Assembly: GCA_003650445.1 (NCBI GenBank)
Contig: QMQE01000164.1
Location: 1-5,575, forward strand
DNA length: 5,575 bases
From: Acidobacteriota bacterium
Lineage (GTDB): Bacteria; Acidobacteriota; Holophagae; Thermotomaculales; Thermotomaculaceae
Direction of reading: 5' to 3'
Position numbers and translations under genes: made by a program. Below, piece after piece: positions 1 through 4,955 of this stretch. Positions within the stretch are counted from its first letter, which is position 1; the number at the start of each line of letters is the position of its first letter. The notes below the pieces were generated by a model. That model searched no databases, was not told the DNA's origin, and saw only the letters and a list, made by a program, of their open reading frames with translations.

Positions 1-1
1 C

Positions 2-142
2 GGGCGCGAAAGGAGGTCAATTAATGGTCCGATGCTTCATGGAAGGTATGTCTGTCAAAGAAAAAATCACTCAGGGGAGGTGTTTTTTGTTGACAGGGGC
101 CTTGGAATGGATGTCCCCGGAATTACACCACTCTCGGAATAA
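2..142 (+). CDS. C-terminal end of an unidentified protein (cut by left edge)
   Basis: This frame is open from the left edge for 46 codons and ends in TAA at 140-142. The sequence reads like a genuine protein end: a basic stretch, then GEVFFVDRGLGMDVPG near residues 25-40, and a short polar tail. The VDRGLG followed by a proline-rich end faintly resembles the last strand of calcineurin-like metallophosphoesterases (pattern 'YVxRGLG...P'). That is a pattern-based guess and no catalytic residues lie in the window. The stop falls 14 bp before the end of the convergent gene at 157, a normal tail-to-tail spacing. One oddity is that arginine is mostly AGG/AGA here, whereas pilT mostly uses CGG and CGT, so the gene may have a different history or be decaying. 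An ATG frame at 24-218 has a good Shine-Dalgarno but is less protein-like and overlaps the opposite gene. Confidence 0.5.
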   Translation, partial: GRERRSINGPMLHGRYVCQRKNHSGEVFFVDRGLGMDVPGITPLSE

Positions 143-156
143 TCCATGCCACTTAT

Positions 157-432
157 CTAATCCTGTTCCTTGGCCACTTCCCTCTCAGGCTTTTGATAAA
201 ATTTCTTGTAAGACATGAACATCGTATCTAAATCAGGCCCAAGAGTGAAGAGGATGACTCCAGCAATTACTTTAATTGCCAACAAGTCAGGCTTCGGATA
301 AATTACCGAAAAATATACATACACCAATGCTCCCCAAATCACCGCGTATACGATCACGGCTAATTTAAAGAATATAAAATGCTTATACGACCTATCAGAC
401 AACCTTCTTCTCCAGTATCGAGTTAAAATCAC
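157..432 (-). CDS. Small two-helix membrane protein, function unknown
   Basis: The protein is 91 aa and I do not recognise its family. The GTG start at 432 was chosen because GGAGGT at 444-439 lies exactly 6 nt upstream. The longer reading from 495 also begins with GTG but has no Shine-Dalgarno. The N-terminus is strongly basic (RYWRRR at residues 5-10). A long hydrophobic segment follows at about residues 19-45, then a short loop with PKPD, then a second hydrophobic segment at about 50-66. A charged tail follows, with GPDLDT at 65-70 and a KK/KPE-rich end. By the positive-inside rule both ends should face the cytoplasm, making a helical hairpin in the inner membrane. There is no signal-peptide cleavage site or catalytic motif. 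It is transcribed alone, converging on the gene ending at 142. Reality as a gene is likely because of the Shine-Dalgarno and membrane pattern; its role is unknown. Confidence 0.72.
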   Translation of the reverse strand: MILTRYWRRRLSDRSYKHFIFFKLAVIVYAVIWGALVYVYFSVIYPKPDLLAIKVIAGVILFTLGPDLDTMFMSYKKFYQKPEREVAKEQD

Positions 433-890
433 TCTATCACCTCCCTCCGTAATGAAAAGGCATTGATTGAAAATCCTGATCTGCAGCCCACTCACTGTAA
501 CTGTCGAACGCAGGCTGAACTACAGGTTGTAGCCTTTTGTTTCTGCTAATCACGAATTACGAATCACGGCCCACAGAGTGGGCAAATGTCACTTCCCTTT
601 TTTTTCGGTAAGAACACTGAACGCAGAACACATCTTTTCAACTTTAATATTATCTTACTTTTGTGCCTTAGTGCCCTCGTGTTAAATTCTTTCCCCTCTC
701 GTCTCTCCCCTTCCACTCCTCCCATCTTCAAATTTCAGATAGTTTTGGCTGGCTGTTAGATGCTAAATGACAAGAAACAGAAAGAAGAGAAAAAAGATAA
801 GTCGGGAAAATGAATCGGTGTCTGGCATTTTGTCTTTTCTGACGCCTACTCCAACGCAGAACGCCCACTTTTTCTCAGCAGACACAAAAA
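433..890. other. Non-coding spacer with repeats and homopurine/homopyrimidine tracts
   Basis: I see no credible gene between the small membrane gene and the tRNA. The stretch holds the 98-bp inverted-repeat arm (535-632). It also has a strongly pyrimidine-rich tract at about 686-730, a purine-rich tract at about 770-800, and short period-7 text such as TAGATGC TAAATGA near 757-770. Frames at 763-951 (-) and 767-955 (+) run into the tRNA and have low-complexity translations, so they are not genes. Confidence 0.6.
535..632 (+). repeat. 98-bp dispersed repeat, left copy (inverted relative to 2415-2512)
   Basis: Aligned by eye, this copy matches the reverse complement of 2415-2512 at 92 of 98 positions with no gaps. 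It is modular. First come heptamer-like units ending in AAT (TGCTAAT CACGAAT TACGAAT, 544-564). Next is a perfect 6-bp hairpin, GCCCAC-AGA-GTGGGC, at 569-583, followed by a run of eight T (598-605). Last come three degenerate heptamers, AACACTG AACGCAG AACACAT, at 613-633. There is no open reading frame, so it is a non-coding intergenic element and not an insertion sequence. Confidence 0.85.
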
Positions 891-966
891 TGGTGCCCAG
901 GGACAGAGTTGAACTGCCGACACGGGGATTTTCAGTCCCCTGCTCTACCAACTGAGCTACCTGGGC
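891..966 (-). tRNA. tRNA-Phe (anticodon GAA)
   Basis: A 76-nt tRNA folds completely on the - strand. The acceptor stem is GCCCAGG/CCTGGGC with discriminator A and a genome-encoded CCA (893-891). The D arm is GCTC...GAGC. The anticodon stem is GGGGA/TCCCC with loop CTGAAAA, giving anticodon GAA at 933-931 (Phe, UUU/UUC codons). The variable loop is GTGTC, the T stem GGCAG/CTGTC (one G-T pair) and the T loop TTCAACT. The sequence is close to the standard bacterial tRNA-Phe. Five T residues (890-886) directly follow the CCA and may assist termination. No other tRNA adjoins it, so it is a single-gene unit. Confidence 0.97.
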
Positions 967-983
967 ACCTTAGTGCAGAAAAA

Positions 984-1011
984 AGTCTATCATATTCTGG
1001 ATTTCGGTCAA
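984..1011 (-). promoter_or_regulatory. Probable sigma-70 promoter of tRNA-Phe
   Basis: On the - strand TTGACC (1011-1006) is followed after 16 nt by TAGACT (989-984). This gives 5/6 and 4/6 matches to the consensus boxes. Initiation would fall about 10 nt before the tRNA 5' end at 966, a typical short leader. The spacer is slightly short. Confidence 0.5.
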
Positions 1012-1164
1012 CAGAAAATTCGCTTCTCATTCTGCAAAATTTCAGAAAAATATATGTGTTCCCATCTTCGTTCCCAGAGCTTTCGTCCCTGAAAGCACTT
1101 CTCACCAGGCCGGTAATGTGGTAGTCTATTCAAAAGAAAGAAAAACCGTTAACCGGAGGCGACA

Positions 1165-2331
1165 ATGCATATTAACGACCTTTTAAAAATTGCCACAGAG
1201 CGGGGGGCATCAGACCTTCATTTAAAAGTAGGTTCACACCCTGTGCTGCGGATTAATGGGAAATTGGCCCCCCTTACAGAGGTCAAGAAACTGATGCAGG
1301 AAGACACCATTGCCATGGGGTTTTCCCTGATGAACGCCCGGCAGAAACAGAAGTTCAAGGAAACGCTTGAGATTGATATTGCGTATTCCGTTCCCGGACT
1401 GGGCCGATTTCGTTGCAATATTTTCCAGCAGCGAGGGACCGTGGGGCTGGTACTCCGTGTAATTCCGGTAAAAATCCGTACAATCCGGGATCTTCTTTTG
1501 CCAAAGGTGATTGAAAAAATCTGTCAGGAACAGCGGGGGCTGGTTCTCTGCACCGGGACCACCGGTTCCGGTAAATCTACTACCCTGGCCGGCATGATTG
1601 ACTATATCAACAGTACCCGGACCGAGCATGTCATTACTATTGAAGACCCCATTGAGTTTCTTCACCGGGATAAGAAAAGCATCATCAACCAGCGGGAAAT
1701 CGGAGTGGATACCCGGAACTTTGCCGCAGCACTTAGAAGCGCGCTGCGTCAGGACCCGGACGTTATCCTGGTCGGTGAAATGCGTGACTATGAAACCATT
1801 GAAACGGCATTAACGGCTGCTGAAACGGGACACCTCGTGCTCAGCACCCTGCATACCCTGGACGCCACCGAGACCATTAACCGGATCATCTCCGTCTTTC
1901 CTCCTCACCAGCAGAAACAGATTCGCCTCCAGTTGTCTCAGGTACTGAAAGCCGTCATCTCTATGCGGCTGGTCCCAAAGATGGATGGAAACGGCCGGGT
2001 CCCGGCTTGCGAGATACTGGTCAGTACTCCCTACATCCGCACCCTCATTGAAGAAAAGGAAAAAACAAAACTCATCCACGATTCTATTGCGGGAGGCACC
2101 TCCCAGTACGGAATGCAGACCTTTGATCAGTCCCTGTTCTTTCTGTACAAGCAGGAACTGATTTCCTACGACGAGGCACTGAAACGTGCCAGCAACCCGG
2201 ATGAGTTCAAGCTCAGAATTCAGGGTGTACAGTCCACCTCAGACATGTCCAGGGAAATGATGGAGCAGAGCATGGAGGGCGAAATGTTCGGTGCGGGCAG
2301 GGACAAAGACGATAAACCTTTCAAGCTATAG
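1165..2331 (+). CDS. pilT: Type IV pilus retraction ATPase PilT
   Basis: This 388-aa cytoplasmic hexameric ATPase would disassemble the pilus at the inner-membrane base and power twitching motility. The N-terminal PAS-like domain carries GASDLHLKVG (14-23). The RecA-like domain has Walker A GTTGSGKST (131-139), the Asp box TIEDPIEF (158-165), Walker B DVILVGEMRD with catalytic Glu205 (199-208), and the His box H223...STLH (to H230). GMQTFDQSL (316-324) and ASNPDEFKLR (342-351) are typical of PilT. The family's AIRNLIRE retraction motif appears here as YIRTLIEE (290-297), a diverged form. The protein continues about 37 residues past the usual end, with a Met/Glu-rich and then charged tail ending FKL. 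The ATG at 1165 has GGAGG at 1155-1159, 5 nt upstream. No other pilus gene is nearby, so it stands alone. PilU is the main alternative, but the conserved C-terminal blocks favour PilT. Confidence 0.95.
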   Translation: MHINDLLKIATERGASDLHLKVGSHPVLRINGKLAPLTEVKKLMQEDTIAMGFSLMNARQKQKFKETLEIDIAYSVPGLGRFRCNIFQQRGTVGLVLRVIPVKIRTIRDLLLPKVIEKICQEQRGLVLCTGTTGSGKSTTLAGMIDYINSTRTEHVITIEDPIEFLHRDKKSIINQREIGVDTRNFAAALRSALRQDPDVILVGEMRDYETIETALTAAETGHLVLSTLHTLDATETINRIISVFPPHQQKQIRLQLSQVLKAVISMRLVPKMDGNGRVPACEILVSTPYIRTLIEEKEKTKLIHDSIAGGTSQYGMQTFDQSLFFLYKQELISYDEALKRASNPDEFKLRIQGVQSTSDMSREMMEQSMEGEMFGAGRDKDDKPFKL

Positions 2332-2333
2332 GT

Positions 2334-2348
2334 TCCTGCTACGCAGGA
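2334..2348. other. Perfect hairpin immediately after pilT
   Basis: TCCTGC-TAC-GCAGGA forms a 6-bp stem with a 3-nt loop, starting 3 nt after the TAG stop of pilT. No T-run follows, so it is not an intrinsic terminator. It could stabilise the 3' end of the mRNA, or it could be chance. Confidence 0.4.
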
Positions 2349-2401
2349 TCGTGCGAGTGAAAGTGCGTGGGGGAAAAGGAGAGTGATGGAGGAGAAAAGA
2401 G

Positions 2402-2436
2402 GTGTTCAGTGTTCTGTGTTCTGTGTTCAGTGTTCT
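2402..2436 (+). repeat. Five-unit heptamer tandem array (GTGTTCW)
   Basis: Five contiguous 7-nt units read GTGTTCA, GTGTTCT, GTGTTCT, GTGTTCA and GTGTTCT. Only the last base of the unit varies. The array overlaps the end of the right copy of the 98-bp repeat. The left copy has only three degenerate units at the equivalent place (613-633), consistent with slippage-driven change in unit number. Confidence 0.9.
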
Positions 2437-2512
2437 GACCGAAAGAGAAGGGAAGCGACATTTGCCCACTCTGTGGGCCGTGATTCGTAATTTGTGATTA
2501 GCAGAAACAAAA
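2415..2512 (-). repeat. 98-bp dispersed repeat, right copy
   Basis: This is the inverted partner of 535-632, with six mismatches counted by eye. It keeps the GCCCAC/GTGGGC hairpin (2464-2478, loop TCT) and the period-7 block GTGATTC GTAATTT GTGATTA (2480-2500). The T-run of the left copy is interrupted here (TTCTCTTT read on the - strand). The two copies lie about 1.8 kb apart and bracket tRNA-Phe and pilT. Confidence 0.85.
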
Positions 2513-2515
2513 CAA

Positions 2516-2555
2516 GGAATGGCCAACTCCCTGATTTCTCTTACCCCTACTCCTA
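2516..2555 (+). repeat. 40-bp direct repeat, copy 1 (CCCCTA/CTCCTA hexamers)
   Basis: This copy matches 4686-4725 at 37 of 40 positions in the same orientation. It begins GGAATG, contains AACTCCCTGATTT, and ends in the hexamers CCCCTA CTCCTA. A shortened third hexamer-like unit follows (CTCACC, 2556-2561). It is non-coding and directly abuts the right arm of the 98-bp repeat. Confidence 0.8.
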
Positions 2556-2593
2556 CTCACCCCAATCTGACCTTTTCTGAAAACGTCATGATT

Positions 2594-2619
2594 AAAAAAG
2601 GGGGCTTTTGCCCCCTTTT
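2594..2619. terminator. Bidirectional intrinsic terminator between convergent operons
   Basis: The arms AAAAGGGGGC (2596-2605) and GCCCCCTTTT (2610-2619) form a perfect 10-bp stem around a TTTT loop. On the - strand the GC stem is followed by TTTTTT (2599-2594), which is ideal and lies 22 nt after the PhoU-domain gene stop. On the + strand four T residues follow the GC core, so it can also stop pilT transcription, probably less efficiently. Confidence 0.9.
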
Positions 2620-2640
2620 CCAATTCTGCTTTGATTTTTT

Positions 2641-3309
2641 TCAGATGATGTCATCCGGATGAAATCCGATTCTGTCATAGGGATTGCTGATGGCGGATGC
2701 CACATTGATGAAATGGGCAATGACCCGTTTCAAATAGCGGTAATAGAGCACCCGTATGGCAGTACTTTTACCGGGGGTTTTCCCATCACCGGTCAAAATC
2801 TCTTCTACCCGTTGATCACATAGTTTGGCCAACGGAAAATACTCGTTCTGGATATGAGTAGCAGACACATCGTCCTGATTTTCCAATGCGGCCCGAACCT
2901 CCGGAACCATTTTCTTTATCTTGCTTTCCAACTCTGCCAGCTCTTTTTCATGGCCCTGGAAACTCAGCTCCCCGGCGATGCGTCTCAGATCGTAAATATT
3001 CTTGATGTAATCACCGACTCGCTCCAGATCCACTCCAATCTGAACGAGGATCAGAGACATATACAAATCCTGCTGCTTATTCAAAACAAGGTGATTGTAA
3101 ATATGGCGCCGCAGTTTTTGTTCCAGCAGGTTGACCCGTTTGTCCAGCGTATACGTATCCTGCCCCTCAGCCGGGGCTATTCCAGAGTGAAGGTACTTTA
3201 CACTCTTGTCAAACATATTGCCGAGAACGTCGATCATTTCAACCGCTTCGTTATAGGCCTGGTCCATGAGAGAGCCTTTTTTCAACAGGCTTAATAGATG
3301 TTTCAACAT
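2641..3309 (-). CDS. PhoU-domain protein partnered with the Na+/Pi transporter
   Basis: The protein is 222 aa, all-helical, soluble and probably membrane-associated, likely modulating the transporter encoded just upstream. The first three-helix bundle contains DLERVGDYIKN (94-104), the classic PhoU metal-site motif ExxxD (E96, D100). The second repeat at RYLKRVIAHFINVASAI (191-207) has Lys194 and Ala198 at the equivalent positions. Its acidic metal ligands are therefore missing, as I recall for the PhoU domains attached to YjbB/NptA-like transporters. I chose the ATG at 3309 because GAGG at 3318-3315 sits 5 nt upstream. A GTG at 3315 in the same frame would overlap that Shine-Dalgarno and add two residues. 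The ATG lies 2 nt after the transporter's TGA, so translation is probably coupled. No pstSCAB genes are present, so this is unlikely to be canonical PhoU of the Pst system. Confidence 0.88.
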   Translation of the reverse strand: MLKHLLSLLKKGSLMDQAYNEAVEMIDVLGNMFDKSVKYLHSGIAPAEGQDTYTLDKRVNLLEQKLRRHIYNHLVLNKQQDLYMSLILVQIGVDLERVGDYIKNIYDLRRIAGELSFQGHEKELAELESKIKKMVPEVRAALENQDDVSATHIQNEYFPLAKLCDQRVEEILTGDGKTPGKSTAIRVLYYRYLKRVIAHFINVASAISNPYDRIGFHPDDII

Positions 3310-3311
3310 AG

Positions 3312-4415
3312 TCACCTCGCAAAAAAGATTAGCGTCAGCGGTACAATGAAAAATGTAACCAGAATGAACAGAAATGCAACATATTTTCGCTTTGAGCTCG
3401 CTTCTGCCAGTAATTCGGCTAATTTAATAGGAACAAACTGAAATTCCCAGATGGCTGCAATTCCAAACACATTGAAGAGAAGATGAGCAAAAGCCACTGT
3501 CAGCGCAGCCGGTGTTCCAATAACCAGCGCGGCAATGATGGCCGTAATTGTCGTACCCACATTTGCGCCCATGGTGTAGGGAAAAATCTGCTGAATGGTT
3601 AAAATCCCTGCTCCCACAATGGGAACAATGAAAGATGTAGTGATGGAACTGCTCTGAACCAGGACTGTCAGAACCGCTCCCAGGACCAGCGCCCGGCCCG
3701 CATTCTTGAAGAGACGGGTTTTGAACCAGGCCTCCACTTTCCCCACTACCAGCCACTTAAGAATCTTCACCAGGTACCGCAAGGCCACAAAAAGTGCCAC
3801 AATCCCGATAAACGCACAAAGAATCCCATTTCTCCCTGACAACTCAATTATAAAATGGGAAAGAGGTTTCGTTACCAGCTTCACCGGACTCAACAGGTCC
3901 ATTCCCCCTACATCCTGAAACGATTCTGCCAGAAACTGAGCGGGCTTCTGCAGAAAACCAAAGAAAATTTGCAGGGGTAACAGCCAGGTTACCGTAATAA
4001 TATTAAAAAAATCGTGAACGACCGAAGCGGCAAAGGCACGTTTGAATTCCACATCGTTTCGAATGTGACCCAATGAAACAATGATATTTGTAATACTGGT
4101 TCCGATATTGGCACCCATGACAATGGGAATCGCATTGGTGATGCTGAGGGCACCGCCCCCGACAAGGCCGACCACCAACGACGTAACAGTGGAAGATGAC
4201 TGGACCACTGAGGTCACCAGAACCCCGATAAACAGCCCCACAAAGGGATTGTTGGTGGTCGCCAGCATCCGGTGGGCAAAGCCTTTTCCCATCAATTTGA
4301 ATGCGTCACCCATAAGCTCAAGACTGAAGAAAAACACATACAGAACGGCAATCAATGCCAGCCCCTTCAGTACAGGGAACCACCATGCTGCGGGGAATTC
4401 AGCCCTTTGATTCAT
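3312..4415 (-). CDS. Na+/phosphate cotransporter (NptA/SLC34 type, QSSS family)
   Basis: This 367-aa inner-membrane symporter would import inorganic phosphate driven by the sodium gradient. It shows the two inverted family repeats. The first has VVQSSSTVTS (70-79) with GANIGTSITN (101-110); the second has LVQSSSITTS (252-261) with GANVGTTITA (283-292). The QSSS motifs form the substrate and sodium site in SLC34-type carriers. Matching HDFFNI (134-139) and HLLFNVFG (311-318) elements follow each repeat. About eight or nine hydrophobic segments are visible, the first at about 13-36 and the last at about 346-364. The protein ends after the membrane part and lacks the fused C-terminal PhoU domain of YjbB; that domain is the next gene. 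The ATG at 4415 has AAGGAG about 11 nt upstream, a loose spacing. It is the first gene of a two-gene operon. Phosphate is the most likely substrate by family, not proven. Confidence 0.93.
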   Translation of the reverse strand: MNQRAEFPAAWWFPVLKGLALIAVLYVFFFSLELMGDAFKLMGKGFAHRMLATTNNPFVGLFIGVLVTSVVQSSSTVTSLVVGLVGGGALSITNAIPIVMGANIGTSITNIIVSLGHIRNDVEFKRAFAASVVHDFFNIITVTWLLPLQIFFGFLQKPAQFLAESFQDVGGMDLLSPVKLVTKPLSHFIIELSGRNGILCAFIGIVALFVALRYLVKILKWLVVGKVEAWFKTRLFKNAGRALVLGAVLTVLVQSSSITTSFIVPIVGAGILTIQQIFPYTMGANVGTTITAIIAALVIGTPAALTVAFAHLLFNVFGIAAIWEFQFVPIKLAELLAEASSKRKYVAFLFILVTFFIVPLTLIFFAR

Positions 4416-4465
4416 TAATTTCCTGTCTCCTTGCCTTTTATTTCATTTCCCAGTTAGCATGAGGA

Positions 4466-4495
4466 ATTATACCAGACCTTCTCCACCAGTTTCCA
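4466..4495 (-). promoter_or_regulatory. Promoter of the Na+/Pi transporter operon
   Basis: On the - strand a perfect TATAAT (4471-4466) is preceded by TGG (4474-4472), making an extended -10 element. TGGAAA (4495-4490) lies 18 nt upstream as a partial -35 box (4/6). Transcription would start near 4459, giving a 5' leader of about 44 nt. No Pho box can be claimed by eye. Confidence 0.7.
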
Positions 4496-4522
4496 TAAAA
4501 GTTTGAGGGGGAATATAAGGAA

Positions 4523-4560
4523 GACTGAGATATGGAAACAGGACTGAGATATGGAGACAG
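4523..4560 (+). repeat. 19-nt tandem duplication upstream of the transporter promoter
   Basis: GACTGAGATATGGAAACAG (4523-4541) is immediately followed by GACTGAGATATGGAGACAG (4542-4560), with one mismatch. Seen from the transporter it lies about 28-65 bp upstream of the -35 box, where an activator could bind, though this may be neutral slippage. Confidence 0.85.
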
Positions 4561-4685
4561 GCAAATAATACGCAATAAAACTTGACAAAAAGGAGGAAAC
4601 AGCGGCGCAATGTGCCGAATGTTGAGTGACAGGTGTTGGGTGTTAAATGACAAAATGAGACACATCAGGGAAAATCAAAAAGAAG

Positions 4686-4737
4686 GGAATGCCTAACTCC
4701 CTGATTTTTCTTACCCCTACTCCTACCCCTACTCCTA
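4686..4737 (+). repeat. 40-bp direct repeat, copy 2, with four hexamers
   Basis: Positions 4686-4725 match 2516-2555 at 37 of 40 positions. The tail expands into four contiguous hexamers, CCCCTA CTCCTA CCCCTA CTCCTA (4714-4737), against two in the other copy. This again shows different unit number between copies. A weaker, decayed relative may lie near 764-860 (shared TAAATGACAA at 764-773 and 4644-4653, then a CCTACTCC remnant at 845-852). Confidence 0.8.
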
Positions 4738-4841
4738 CTTCTCTTTCTGCCGCCCACCCCCCAAAAGCCAAACACCTTCTAATTCCTGTGTCCTTTGCCG
4801 AAACAGGGAACAAGGAGGATTTCTCCAAAATCAACTAGCAC

Positions 4842-4870
4842 TTGCAACCAGTACTCTGCTGTGATAGAGT
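4842..4870 (+). promoter_or_regulatory. Weak candidate promoter of the helicase gene
   Basis: TTGCAA (4842-4847) and TAGAGT (4865-4870) are separated by 17 nt, each 4/6 to consensus. This would give a leader of about 80 nt before the TTG start at 4956. The match quality is low and other starts are possible. Confidence 0.3.
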
Positions 4871-4955
4871 GTACTTCCTACCTGTTGACGGCCCGGGACA
4901 CAAAATTCCACCACCGCGGGTCGGACATCAAGAATACTGAAGAGAGGATGATTTT

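Larger units (their letters stand above)
2332..2640. other. Convergent spacer between pilT and the phosphate operon
   Basis: This 309-bp stretch has no gene. In order it holds a hairpin just after the pilT stop, a purine-rich tract (2369-2402), a heptamer array (2402-2436), the right arm of the 98-bp repeat (2415-2512), a 40-bp direct-repeat copy (2516-2555) and a terminator (2594-2619). Nearly the whole spacer is built of repeats. Confidence 0.7.
4416..4955. other. Non-coding divergent spacer between transporter and helicase
   Basis: This 540-bp stretch separates two divergently read genes. It holds the transporter promoter (4466-4495), a 19-nt tandem duplication (4523-4560), period-7 text around GTGTTGG GTGTTAA (about 4633-4646), a 40-bp direct repeat with hexamers (4686-4737) and a weak helicase promoter candidate (4842-4870). 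The - strand frames here (4438-4665, 4643-4834, 4831-5076) translate to low-complexity or unconvincing protein and lack good start signals, so I reject them. Confidence 0.65.

Noticed and set aside
24..218. 64-codon + strand frame with a near-ideal AGGAGGT Shine-Dalgarno
   Set aside because: The competing frame stopping at 142 reads more like protein, and this frame runs 62 bp antisense into the well-supported small membrane gene. The AGGAGG is read as AGG AGG codons in the competing frame.
513..540. Possible terminator: CTACA-GGT-TGTAG followed by TTTTGTTT
   Set aside because: The stem is only 5 bp and AT-leaning, with a broken T-run and no + strand gene just upstream to terminate.
763..955. 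Overlapping frames on both strands around the tRNA
   Set aside because: They are shadows of tRNA-Phe and adjoining low-complexity spacer, with no ribosome binding site and repetitive translations.
1234..2079. Several - strand frames inside pilT
   Set aside because: They are antisense to a strongly conserved gene, lack start signals and show no domain-like sequence.
535..2512. CRISPR array or insertion sequence bounded by the inverted repeats
   Set aside because: There are no regularly spaced direct repeats with unique spacers, no transposase gene and no target-site duplication. The genes between the arms are housekeeping-type.
4643..4834. - strand frame with a VGVGVGVGV translation
   Set aside because: The valine-glycine run is simply the CCCCTA/CTCCTA hexamer repeat read on the opposite strand.
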